DNA of 64,000 nucleotides from Buxus sempervirens (Eukaryota > Streptophyta > Magnoliopsida > Buxales > Buxaceae): NCBI GenBank assembly GCA_947561395.2, contig OX387184.1, positions 38,678,766-38,742,765 on the forward strand, read 5' to 3'. The notes beneath the pieces were generated by a model. That model was not told the DNA's origin. It was given only the letters and a program-made list of their open reading frames with translations, and ran no database searches. Positions 39,720 to 51,304 of this stretch are shown here, one piece after another (positions within the stretch are counted from its first letter, which is position 1; each line of letters opens with the position of its first letter). A program made the position numbers and the translations under genes.

Positions 39720-41780
39720 TGTGCGCACGTCCCTCGGGGCACCGCATGGAATGTGATGGGGTATCGGGATATCGGAGTCGCCAGTGCCTGAGATGTGCAG
39801 GCAGACACTTGGGTGCCTATACAGGTCTAAGATTTTCTGGTCTACCACTTTTTTTAGAGATTCAGGCAAGTTCTCGGTTACGGTCCAGGGAAGTCCGAAA
39901 ACACCCCGGTCCACCCCGTCGAATGACGGGTCCCTTGGGTCTCGCTAGTTTTGAGTCAACTTAATCTCACCCTTTTCCTATGTCAGCATACTTATTTTTG
40001 GTCTAGTGGGGACCACTGAAGGTGTAGGCCCCCTTTATTATTGATTTTATCTTTTTTAGCCCTTTTAGTGAAGTGAGTCGAGTGTGGGCCTCGTTGGAAG
40101 GCCCAGAGTGGATCAGATTGGACTGTCAAATCCAACGTCTATTCTGGGTTTCTGGGGTTGCTTGGAATCTGTGTGGGCCCACAGAAGTGGAACACAAAAA
40201 GAGAGGCCTTGTTTGGCCACTTACCTATTAAACCATCATAAAGAAGCACAAAATAGCAGAAACATAATAAAGAAGGGACTTGGGGGATTCATGGGGTACA
40301 TTAGAAACTAAAGATGAGGAGAGGAACATGCTCCCCTTATAAAAATAGTTAATTCGGACATGACAAGGGCAGCCTTTCAAGTGTACTTCAATTCGCTTTT
40401 GTAACTAGGCAGACGGCACCTCCTTACCATGAGGTGTTTCTCATACGAAGTGAAGGGAGAAAATACCATCAAATGTTAGAAGAACAACACATGATACAAA
40501 GAAGTAGTATAACACATTTGAATTTACATATGTACAATACAACTTACCAGAAAAGCTTACCTAGGGTATGCTTGAAAGTGTGGAATCCCTTTGAGGCTTT
40601 TCCGGTAGCGTAACGGTAGTTTTCCAAGCTCAAGAGAAGGAGTTCAAAGCTTCCTTCGGGTTTGTGATAGAATGGAAGAAGTTGGAGAGAGTTTTAGCAC
40701 ACTTGGACAGGATATGGGGAATTTGGAAAGGTTTAGAATAGGAAGAGCAGGATTTTGGCCAGCATAACGACTCTTTCTTGAACTTAGGAGGGAGATTTCT
40801 AAGTCTATTTTGGGTTTGGAAGGAAATAGAAGAAGAAGAAAAGGTTTGCTATGCTTGGGAGAGACCTGGGTTAGTTGTAGGAGGGTATGCAAAAGAGCTA
40901 AAGGTTTAGAAAAGGAGAAAGGAGAAAGGGGGACAGGGGTTCAGATGGGAAGAAGAGAGAGGGTAGAGAGGGGGCATGCTTCCTTGCCTTTGGAGCATCC
41001 CTCCCCCTTCCCTTTTATTGGGGAGGTTGCTTAACAGTTAAGAAAGACTATTTTTTTAATTATTTTTATCAAAAATGATTTTTTTATTATTATTTTTTAC
41101 TTATGACCTTTCTATTATTATTTTTTACTTAAGGGTTAAGAATGACTCTTTTGTTATTATTTTTTACTTAGGGGTTAAGAAAGACCTTTTTATTATTATT
41201 TTTGTTTTCTTAAGGATTAAGAAAGGATGACATCCATGTGGCGTAGTTTGCCACGTGGACAGTTTATTTTTGACCTAGGGCTGCTCATAACTCTCTCATT
41301 TGAGCTCCGATTCTGACAAACTCAGTGGCGTTGGAATCAGGTCGAGATTCTCTACCCACTGAGCTAGAGTTTAGTAGCAAATTCGGGTTTTTTAGCAGAA
41401 GTGCCGAGTCGCGTCCTAGAGCCAATTTTGCTCATATCTCCTTATCCGGGACTCCGATTCCAACAAACTTAGTTGTGTTGGAATCGTGTTGAGATGCACT
41501 TTCTACTGGTATAGAATTGAGTAGCTGATCTAGGGTTTAGCAGAAAGTCAATTTCTGCTTTTTTCAGATTTGACCAGTCCATAACTTCTTCATCCGAACT
41601 CCGATTTGAGCAAACTCAGTGGCATTAGAACCGTAACGAAATCCTCTTTCCAATGGTATGAAGTATGGTGATTGATTTGCACCAGATAAAAAGTCAACTT
41701 TTTGACCTCCCCAGGTTTGACTTTTCAATTAAGATTTTCATTTTCTGCATTCTGGGAGGTGCAAAAATGAGGTGCTGATA
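39720..41780 (-). mobile_element. Family 3 solo LTR (2061 bp) in element B protease
   Basis: On the + strand it starts TGTGCGCACGT and ends AAATGAGGTGCTGATA. The perfect CTTGT duplication (39715-39719 and 41781-41785) fixes the end, so the LTR begins TA instead of TG on its own strand. The promoter-side region (41040-41230) holds AT-rich repeats of TTATTATTTTTTACTTA in place of the palindromes seen in other copies; one palindrome (CCATGTGGC...GCCACGTGG) is at about 41235. Confidence 0.9.
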
Positions 41781-41941
41781 CTTGTCGTGAAACGGGTGAT
41801 GATTGATAATGGGTCAACACTGAATATCTGCCCGGTCAGGATTTTTCACAACCTATAGTTGAACACTGATTTAATCAAGCCAAGTTCCCATAACGTCCGG
41901 GGATTTGATAATGCCAGGAGAAAGTCTCTCGGAGAGGTCGC
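41781..41941 (+). pseudogene. pro: Element B protease, segment 2 (active site)
   Basis: Contains VMIDNGSTLNICP at about 41799, the same Asp-Asn-Gly-Ser active-site form as element A, followed by a stop and FDNARKSLGEVA. Only 161 bp separate the two family 3 solo LTRs that flank it. Confidence 0.85.
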
Positions 41942-44457
41942 TGTGCGCACGTCGTGGGAAATGCGTGACACGAGAGGCGCAGGCGATGAAAGGGTGCAAG
42001 GAAAAAGGGGGGTTTAGGAGTCGCCACTGCCTGATGGGGTGCAGGCAGACACCTGGGTGCCCTAAGGATGTCCACTTTGGTCTGCGGCTTGAGATTCCGG
42101 CTAAGGTCTCAATTACGGTCCGGGGAAGTCCGTAGACACCCCGGTCCACCCCGTAGGTTGACAGGTCCCATGGGTTTCCCTGGTTCGAGTCAATTTTGGT
42201 TCAACTCATCCTTATGTCCTAAACCAACATGATCACTTATTAAGTCTGAATGGGACCTTCAAAGGTGTGGATCCCTTTTATTTCAATTGATTTTATCTTT
42301 CTTTGTTCAGGTGATGTTGGTCTGAATGGGCCCCGTTGGAAGGCCCATTTGATGCCAAGTAGGGCTTAGGCTAAGCCCAATTCTCATCGGGGGTTATGTC
42401 GGATAACCCCGCTTATTGGACTTGGTTATGTGGTTTGGAGGTTAATATAATGTACAAGATGATCATTGGGTTTACTAGGCCTAACCGCAGAACAGGCGTG
42501 GTTCAGGGGCGAACCGCTCTGTGTATGCGGTTTTGGCACAGAAAGCCCAAAAGGGAAATTTTCATGGGGGCTTTGGGTTCCTGTGTCTCTTGTGATGTTT
42601 CAGTAGTTGTGTGGGCCCATAGTGGTTCAGTGGAGGGGAAAGATCCCTCTTTGATCTCTTTTTGGGCTTCTAAGGTTCAAGCAAGAGAGGGGAGGATGGC
42701 ATGGAGGTTGCCCCCTCTGTTGTGAATCATGCATACCTGTAAAACAGGGATCAAAGTGTCCCTGTTTTGGTTTCCCAACACCCCCAAACGGCAGGTTCAT
42801 CACTGGCAAGAAATACAAACAAGCAAGGGCTTGACTCATGCTTAAGCTCCAAACTTCTACACACATACTTATCTACATACCATGCACGTGGATCCGCAAA
42901 TGTACACATCCAGTTCATGCTAAAAAGATAGTAAGACCGTTAAAGAAGTCTAGCATGATCCTATAATGGGGAACCCATGCATGCATCCGAAAGATATCCA
43001 AAACAACACAATGTACATTAAGACATAAAAAGCGTATGCTGCAGGTACCCAGGTCAGCAACTAGAAAGGGGTTAGACATGCTAACTAAGGCTGGAAATGG
43101 TGGGAAAGTGGGGTGGGGAGCATGCTTACGGGGTCCCTTATTCATGGTACACATATTGAGGCATGACATACAACTCAAATTTATTAAGACAGGGAAAAGG
43201 GGTGCTGCTGCTGTTGCCAGCAACAGCTCATGTGAGCCATAACAGTGGGCTAAGGGGTGAGGGGAGCATGCTTGTTGACCATAAAACAGCAAATGATGTA
43301 GGGGAGGCTAGGTGATCATGACCATGGGGTTTACACATGCATTCAATGGGTTACAAGGCCAAGCATGCTAGGTAGGTTTAGTCCTAAAAAATCTGCTAAA
43401 GGTGTTGGGAACAGCAGCCATATGAGGCGGGGTTAATGGGCTAAAGGGAGAGCATGCAGGTGGCTCGAAATACTGGTGGAACAGGGATCAAAAGGGATCC
43501 CTACTCTGGTCCTTTCCTTACTTCAAAAATCATTAACCAAGCAAACATAGATAAGGATCACTAAAGAGCTTGAAGAGCCAACTCTATATTAAAGTGTATG
43601 TGTGTGCACTTGCCATGCTTGGTTAAAAACAAAGTGAATATCATGACAAACCCGCGAAGACAGCAAACCAAAGATGTCCACATGGTTATGAAACAAGGAT
43701 TCCAAATGGTGATGGGTGATGGATGATCTCATGCCTACATAAAGCAGCAGCTAAGCCATGCACAAGTGAAGTAGAAACAATGAACTCAGCATAATCATCC
43801 CAATTTAACTCTTAGATTCAGCAAGCTCGTCTCAATCTAACTCAATCAATCAATAAAGAAAACACTTAAAGAAACCAAGAGAAGGGGGGTTATATGAAGG
43901 GTACATAGGATCATCATGCAAGGGGGAACATGCTCCCCCTCAAACAATTAAAACAAGAACCAGAACAGTAGCTTGCACGACTCAATGAAGCATAGAAAAT
44001 CTCTTATCCTCCCTTCAAAACCAAACGTAGGGTCCCCCTTTACCTTTAGGGACTTCCACATGGTGAAATACAGAATAAACACACCTAGATAAGGTAGAGA
44101 CAACAGCTCCAAGTGAGGTTAATCCAAACATCATATTAGAGGCTCATTTCCACATATATAGTACAAAACAACACAAGAGACAATACCTGAGGGTGAGGTG
44201 GTCCTGGAGCAGTATATGGGATTCCTTTGAAGCAAAACCAAGTGCTGGCAGGCTCCCTTCCAGCAGCAACAGCACTCCTTCTCCAAGTTCTTTAGTGGGG
44301 AAGAGTGATGGAGGGCTTGGGAGGTCTTGGGATTGGGTTTGGGAGGTGTAGGAAGCCAAGAGAGGTGGGAGAGAGGGGGTTCAGATGTTCAGGGAGCAAG
44401 GGAGAAGGAGAAGAAACAGTAGAGACCAACCATCCTTTGTCCCATATCCGAATTTGC

Positions 44458-44466
44458 CTTTTATAG
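44458..44466 (-). promoter_or_regulatory. TATA box of the family 3 LTR
   Basis: CTATAAAAG on the minus strand, 15 bp downstream (in LTR direction) of the palindrome array. Confidence 0.65.
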
Positions 44467-44480
44467 AAAACAGGGTCAAA

Positions 44481-44641
44481 ACTGCATACTCCGTGCAGTT
44501 TGGTCAAAACCGCATAGTATGTGCGGTTTGGTCTGAACCGTATGCTATGTGCGGTTCAGCCACGTCTTTTTAGCAATGATTAGGGGACAAACTCGCGCAG
44601 GCACAGACTGACAAACCATGCAACCGTACTGTAAGTACGGT
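44481..44641 (-). promoter_or_regulatory. 28-bp-spaced palindrome array in a family 3 LTR
   Basis: ACTGCATACTCCGTGCAGT (44481), ACCGCATAGTATGTGCGGT (44509), ACCGTATGCTATGTGCGGT (44537) and ACCGTACTGTAAGTACGGT (44623). The first three centres are exactly 28 bp apart; the fourth is 86 bp on, close to three periods. The spacing is that of the element A arrays although the LTR is from a different family. Confidence 0.8.
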
Positions 44642-45022
44642 TACTTTTCAGATTTGCCCTTTTTTTTCTCCCCTTTTTTTGGTTGAGTTGATGGCCGAGG
44701 TGACTCAGTCGCCCACTCGGACGAATTAGACTTCCCCAATATCATTATTTCCCATTTATCTTAATTAGTTTAATTAAGATATTTTAACTTTGACGGATTT
44801 GCCCCTGGGACTGTTTTACTCATATTTTCTCCGTCCGGGCTTCGATTCCTGCAAACTTAATTGTATTGGAACCGTCTCAGGATGCTCTAACCATTGAGAT
44901 AGGGTATAACAATCAATTTGGGCTCAGGCAGAAGGTTATCTTTTGCTCTTAAGGGTTTATACCTGTCTTTTAGGGTTTTGCTTTCAGGTTTTTTAGAGGG
45001 GTGCAAAAATGAGGTGCTTACA

Positions 45023-45564
45023 GTCGCCTTGAACATTGTGATTGCAGAAAAGTCCTTCACTATGATGTTTGAACTCATGGATATCAATGCCTCTTTTAAC
45101 TTGCTAATTGGAAGACTGTGGTTGCACCAGGTTGAGGCATCAACTTTGCGCCGGATGATCAGATTTATTTCTACAAACGAATTAATCACTATACATGCTG
45201 AGGACCACCGGGAGTTTGAGAAGGTCGGGGTTCCTTACATAGATTATGAACTACCCACATTGCAGAACTTCCAGACTGTGGAAATGGTACAAGTCAACCA
45301 TGCTCCTGCATCCGAACAAGCGCAACAATCGCGGAAAAGGAAGAGGAATGGCATGTTTGGCGCAGCTGAATGTGCCAATTGGGGGCTTTGAGTCGGAGAA
45401 GGACTGAGGAGATACAAGCAAGGGATCAAAACAGCTGTATAGCCTTATGAGAAGGCTATTGGGTTCGGAATGGGATATAATCCCCAACCTGAGGACTACA
45501 CCAGGCTCTATGGCATGCAAGCAGAAAGGAAAAGATCACGAATCGAAGGAAGAGACCCACATTG
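45023..45564 (+). pseudogene. pro: Element B protease, segment 3
   Basis: VALNIVIAEKSFTMMFELMD and ASFNLLIGRLWLH match element A's FEVMDIPAAFNLLLGRPWIH. A frameshift follows near 45380, then GMGYNPQPEDYTRLYGM, a weak G-patch counterpart. Ends at the CATTG duplication. Confidence 0.85.
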
Positions 45565-48500
45565 TGTAACGCACCGAATCCGGGTCATTTTTTTTTCTCA
45601 TTTTGACTCGGATCAAGGCATTAACTTGTGGTACATTACAATCAGTTCAAATATAATGAAATAAAGAACTAAGATTTATCAGAGTGCTAAGAAGCTTAAA
45701 TCATTTATTAGAAACTGAATCTCCCTATTACATCAATTACTCAAATGAAAGGCAGCTACAAATTAACTAACTCTCAATATCCTACCAAATCATCTATTAT
45801 GATTCCAATAAAATAAATACAACTATATAAAATCATCCTACCCTTTCATATGGAATTTCTAGACTTCAACTCACTATCTGTCTAACCCGTGGCGTCCTCT
45901 CCAAGATAACCTGAAAAATAGAATATAAAATAGGGGTGAAATACGAATATCTCAGTAGGTAACACATGCATGAGGAAACAGTTTATACATATAGAAAATA
46001 ACAGTGGTTTCATGCTCGGTAAAATAGACGACTAATTACGGTCAATAAGATAAACGAATAATCTCAATATAAAACAAACATTTACTCAGTGCCCGAAATA
46101 AAAGAAGTTAATCCTGTGCATTTCTATTCAATTTAAAGGACATTGTATTATATTTCACATTCCCATGGTTTCTGGTTTATTTTCTTTAGTGTCTTCTTAA
46201 GAGCAGTTCCACATTTTATTCATGATTCCATAATATTCCATTTTAACAGTTCTCATTAAATCATAGCAATTCTATTCAGTTATGACATTTCAATATTTCC
46301 TTTTTAAATAAACAATCCATTAACTTGAGAATCAATCATCATATCAGTAATAAAAGCCAACCTTCAGGTAGTAGCCTATCTCTACCATAGAACACAAACA
46401 CGTAGTATCCACACAAGCTCTGCAGGAGAATGCACATCTCTAAGACTACAGGTACCCCTTGCAGGAGACAGCATAACTCTACCGCAGGATGTGAACACTT
46501 AGCATCTACCTCTACACTAGGAGATAGCTTCCTCACCTTCCAGTGGTAATTCACACACCCATCCTCCATGTGGGATGCAATCATGCATAATCACATCTCC
46601 CCCACATGAGGTATCTCTCCTGTAGGATGCAATCCATCGGAAATACATCTACCCCACAGGAGGTAATGTCTCCGCCACCAAGCGGGTAATCTCTGCCACC
46701 AAGCAGGTTGGGTCTCCGCCTCCAAGCAGGTTATCTCTACCACCAAGCAGGTTGGGTCTCCATCACCAAACAGGTTAGGGTCTCCGCCACCAAGCGGGTT
46801 GGGTCTCCGTCACCAAACGGGTTAGGGTCTCCGCCACCAAGCGGGTTGGGTCTCCGCTACCAAGCGGGTTATCTCTACCACCAAGCAAGTTGGGTCTCCA
46901 TCACCAAACGGATTAGGGTCTCTGCCACCAAGCGGGTTGGGTCTCCGCCACCAAGCTGGTTATCTCTGCCACCAAGCAGGTTAGGTCTCCATCACAAAAC
47001 GGGTTAGGGTCTCAGCCACCAAGCGGGTTATCTCTGCCACCAAGCAGGTTGGGTCTCCGTCACCAAATGGGTTATCTCTGCCACCAAACAGGTAATATAC
47101 AATACATCTCTGCCACCAAGCAGGTTATTAATAAAACTGGCCACCAAGCCAATACAGAAATAATTCTCAATTCCATTATTATTTATAACATATTAGGTTC
47201 ATGTTTAGTTGATAATTCAAAGTCTGGTTCTAAACAGTTTCTCAGTTTATTAATTATAGTATTTTGTTCAGTAAATTCAAATAAGTTTAGCGTGACATCC
47301 TGATTTAGTGTTAGACAGGAATTTAATTACATCGGAAATGGAACGCATAACACGCATGCTAAAGTGCGGTTCTAATAATGTATTAAGTACATTAATATAA
47401 ATATTTAATTGTTTAATAATATATATGTGGGTCGTTTTAAAGCATTAGGACTTAATTAAGATTTGGTTAATTTATCAAAAGTTATTACAGTTTAGATTTA
47501 GTAGAAGAGTAGATTACGTATAAAATCTAATTAGGTTTAGGTTAAGGTTTTCAAGTTATTTAAAGTTTGGTGAGGGTCAAAAAGGCATATGAAAGTATTT
47601 AGAGTTTAGTTTAATTCAATAAAGTAAGATGGAAGTATTTAAGTTTAAGTTTTAATTTATTAAAGTAAATAAAAATATTTAAAGTTTAGGCTTGTAATGA
47701 TTACAAGCATGAATTCGCTTTACATATTTGATCGCGTAGGTACGCTAACCAAGTCGCGGCTCTTGAGCGATAACGCGTTTCGCGTGTTTCATTTTAAATA
47801 AAGCGAGCACCGAGCGACTGTTAGTCTGCGATCACGGGCGCTCTAAATATTTCAACTAACGCTGAACAGCGCTGAGGAGCTCCAAGTGCAAGCACGGTCG
47901 GCGCTCTAACCAAAACGGCGAACGGAGTTTCTAAAAATCATATTTTTGTGTTCTAATCACTTCTAACATTCATATAAAATTAATATCAGACAATATACGT
48001 ATATTTACAACATAAAAGATCATGCAACTCGAATCGAATAAACCGTAGGAAACCAAAATGAACGAGTAAACGGTGCTACCTACCTATGTTCGCTCAAGAA
48101 CACCTTCTTCCACCTCTTTCTCTTTCGTGTGACTTTGATTTCTTCTTTCGCAGCAACCCAAGCCCCTTCGAGATGACGATCTCCTTGGCTGCTCCTTCTT
48201 CATCTTCTCTCGGCCTCCCTCTCTCTTTTGTTCGTTTTTCTCTCTTCAGCCGCCAGAACCCAAAAACTAAAACTCCCCTACAATCAACCCCACATAAAAT
48301 ATAAAAACCCTATTTTATTCTCCTCTGATCCCACGTATCTCCTTACGATCATGTTCCATACTTATCCACCCGTTAGATTTAATAAGGACCGTTAATTCTC
48401 ACTTACCTCGATATCTCGCGATCCAACGGGCAGATCTGTGTCAAACTCCGGATCTCCCCTTGTAATGATATCCCCTACAATAATAAATTATTTCCCATCC

Positions 48501-48566
48501 ATAATAATCCTCAAGAATATTAATTATTATTTTATTTTAATATTTGGGAAAATTCAGGGTTTTACA
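45565..48566 (+). mobile_element. Family 1 solo LTR (3002 bp) in element B
   Basis: Starts TGTAACGCACCG, ends CAGGGTTTTACA, flanked by perfect CATTG repeats (45560-45564 and 48567-48571). It holds a 24-bp tandem repeat (46667-47126) and a CpG-rich patch (47730-47930). Small frames inside, including the one at 48438, gain their apparent length by running into element B sequence. Confidence 0.93.
46667..47126 (+). repeat. 24-bp tandem repeats (CCACCAAGCGGGTT) in a solo LTR
   Basis: About 20 variants of GGGTCTCCGCCACCAAGCGG with alternating GTTATCTCTGCC forms. Copies of the family at 51305 and 54570 do not show this expansion, so it arose within this copy or subfamily. Confidence 0.85.
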
Positions 48567-49500
48567 CATTGGCCCATCTGTGTGCATGGCCAATTATACC
48601 ATCACTTCACCAATATGGAACGAGAAGCTGCTCAATTGCTACAAAATATTGTTCCCCAAAGATGGGGTGACGAGTTTCTAGATTTCCCGGAACAAGAAGA
48701 GGGCTACTTGCAAGGACTGGCTCAGATGTTGTGGGAGGAACCCCTGCCCCTGGAAATGGTCGAAGATGCAGTGGAAGTAGATCCGCTAGCCCTAGATGGA
48801 TCACTAGACGACCTACCAACATTGGTCACCCTGGAATTTGCCAACGATGTTACCATTGCTGTTGCTCCAATTGATGAACCACCAGTCCCTGAGGGAATAC
48901 CCATGTACCCCCCCCTGCGGCAGTTGAAGCACCACCACTTGCCCCCATCCCAAAGTCAGAGGAGGAAGAGGATCCGGCTATGTACATATGCATGATGGAA
49001 AGTCAGGGTAGCTCAGGAGTTCCCAGTCGAAGACCCAAATCTCCACCTCCTCCTCCGCAACCTCAGCATCCGGGGACTAGTGACGGATTGAATGTAATGT
49101 TTCGAGGCATGCCCCAAGTGCTAGGGTCAATTTTGGAAAACATGTATCACGAGACCTATGGTCAATGGGCACCAGAGAAGAACTCGACCAATAGGTTAGA
49201 AGCACCATCTGGATCATCTTTGGCCGTCGCACCACCGAGGGCGGACCTCGCAGATGCGGTCACTATTGCCTACATGCCACCTTATACTGAGATTACAATG
49301 GCAATTCCCCTCAAATTCACATCCTGGAGGGGGCCGTCAACTGAATATGACCCTAAGTTTGAGAAAAGCCAGAACAAGCCGAAGGGTGCGGCCAATGACC
49401 CTATTTGCATCTCATCGGATAAGAGTGCCAATATGGTCTCGGCGGGAGAGCCGGAGGAGATAGCTGTGATCAATAGGGAAGATAGCCCACCACTGCAAAA
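48567..49500 (+). pseudogene. Element B protease-RT linker, frameshifted
   Basis: Joins to 45564 as RDPH then WPICVHG, reads through an acidic segment (MVEDAVEVDPLAL), shifts frame near 48910, and continues with a Pro-rich stretch (SPPPPPQPQHPG) and ADAVTIAYMPPYTEI to about 49540. No catalytic domain. The counterpart in element A is shorter and less similar. Confidence 0.7.
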
Positions 49501-51123
49501 TTGGAGCTCTATGCCTTTGTCACCAGCAAGGCCAATCTTCCAAAGGGGGTCCCCTCTACTTCTGATATTACTGTTGTAGCAATGGCTGAACTTTTCAATA
49601 AATGCCTCAAATCTTTTGAGTACTTGCCTGTCTCTGATAATAATTGCATAAATAAGCAAACTCAACCCCGTAACCTTAGTATCAATCTCGACGCACACTC
49701 GAAGAGTCCGAGGCACGAGGTAGGTAATCAGGTTGCTCAAAAAGAACAAAAAGAAATTCAAGAAATAATAAAAGAAAAGCATGAGCTAGTGCATAGTGCT
49801 GAGCAAGAATCTCAGGAATCAGATTGCGGCACTTTCCCATCGATGCTGGAGGATTCGGAACTCGTCCCCTGTGAGCCTTTCGAGCTTGAGGACGACGACG
49901 AATCATGGGGGACTCCACCTAAGATCCAGTTCGCTCTGGAAAAGCATGAAAAGGGTCTCCAGGCTAATATTGAGGAAACTGAACCCATTAACATAGGCGA
50001 AACAGCACACCCAAGGATTCTTCAAATTGGTAAAAAACTGTCACAATTACTGAAAACACAGATGTTTGATTTTTTAAAATCTTATACTGACGTGTTTGCA
50101 TGGACATACGAGGATATGCCTGGGCTAGACATGGACTTTTTTGTGCATCGGTTACCAATAAAATCTAAGGCCACACCAGTGAAACAAAAGCTCAAGCACA
50201 TGAAGCCAGAATGGGCCCTGAAGATCAAAGAAGAGGTCACCAAGCAGTTGATTGCCGGATTCTTGCAAGTAACGGATTACCCAAAATGGTTGGCAAACAT
50301 CGTGCTAGTTCCTAAGAAGGACGGGAGGGTCAGGATGTGCGTTGACTACAGGGACTTGAATAAAGCTATTCCTAAGGATGACTTTCCTTTGCCGCATATT
50401 GATGTAATAATTGATAATACGGCGATGCATTCTTTGTTCTCGTTCATGGACGGATTCTCTGGTTACAACCAGATAAGGATGGCACCTGAAGATATGGAGA
50501 AGACATCCTTCATCACGCACTGGGGCACGTATTGCTACCATGTGATGCCAGTCGGACTGAAGAATGCGGGTGCTACCTACCAGCGGGCAATGACCTTGTT
50601 ATTCCACGACAAGATGCACAGGAGATGGAGGTATACGTGGATGACATGATTGCAAAGTCGAAAGAAGAAGAAAGTCATCTGGTGAACCTCAAAGAGGTGT
50701 TCGACAGGCTCAGAGAGTGCAAACTCAGGTTCAACTCGAACAAGTGCGTATTCGGAGTCACCTCAGGGAAGCTGCTCGGGTTCATTGTGGGGAAATGAGG
50801 AATCGAATTTGATCCCTCAATGTTAAAGCAATACTAGAAATGCCTTCCCCGTCAACAGAAAAGGAAGTGAGGGTTTCCTTGATAGATTGCAGTACATCAG
50901 TCGGTTCATAGCACAGATGACTCCCGTGGGCGAACCGATATTCAAATTGCTGAAGAAGGACAACCTAGTGGCTTGGAATGAAGACTGTCAAGTGGCGTTC
51001 GATAAGATCAAGGCATATCTGATGAATCCGACGACTTTGGCTCCCCCGATACCAGGGCGACACTAGGATAACCCAATGGCTCGGAGATGGCAATAGCATG
51101 TGTCTTGAGGCAACATAATGAGA
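49501..51123 (+). pseudogene. pol: Element B reverse transcriptase, frameshifted
   Basis: Open from 49501 to about 50625 with DVFAWTYEDMPGLDMDF, VPKKDGRVRMCVDYRDLN and FSFMDGFSGYNQI. A frameshift then separates the YVDDMIAKS motif (about 50629). From 50798 a TGA and several stops and indels break the thumb region. The last codons (CVLRQHNE) run into the AGA target site of the CACTA element and resume at 58993. About 60-65% identical to element A by eye. Confidence 0.9.
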
Positions 51124-51304
51124 CACTACAAAAAAGGACGTTTTTACCGGCGGTAGCTTACCGCCGGCAAAAACGCATTTACCGTCGCTAAAAACATTAC
51201 CGGCGGTAACACCTATTGCCGTAAAAGATGTCGTCACTAAAGGTTATAGCGGCGGTAATAAATCTACTGCTATTGCTTACTCATTACCAGCGATAAGTTA
51301 CCGT

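Larger units (their letters stand above)
41942..45022 (-). mobile_element. Family 3 solo LTR (3081 bp) in element B protease
   Basis: Perfect GTCGC target duplication (41937-41941 and 45023-45027). Ends TGTGCGCACG and GAGGTGCTTACA on the + strand. Protease coding resumes in register after it (GEVA, then VALNIV). A TATA box and palindrome array lie at 44458 and 44481-44641. The distinct duplication shows this is an event separate from the LTR at 39720. Confidence 0.93.

Noticed and set aside
41781..41941. Reading 39720-45022 as one complete family 3 element with two LTRs
   Set aside because: The outer flanks do not match (CTTGT against GTCGC), each LTR has its own perfect duplication, and the 161 bp between them is element B protease.
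46708..47303. Gly/Tyr/Pro repeat protein
   Set aside because: Translation of the 24-bp tandem repeat in a solo LTR.
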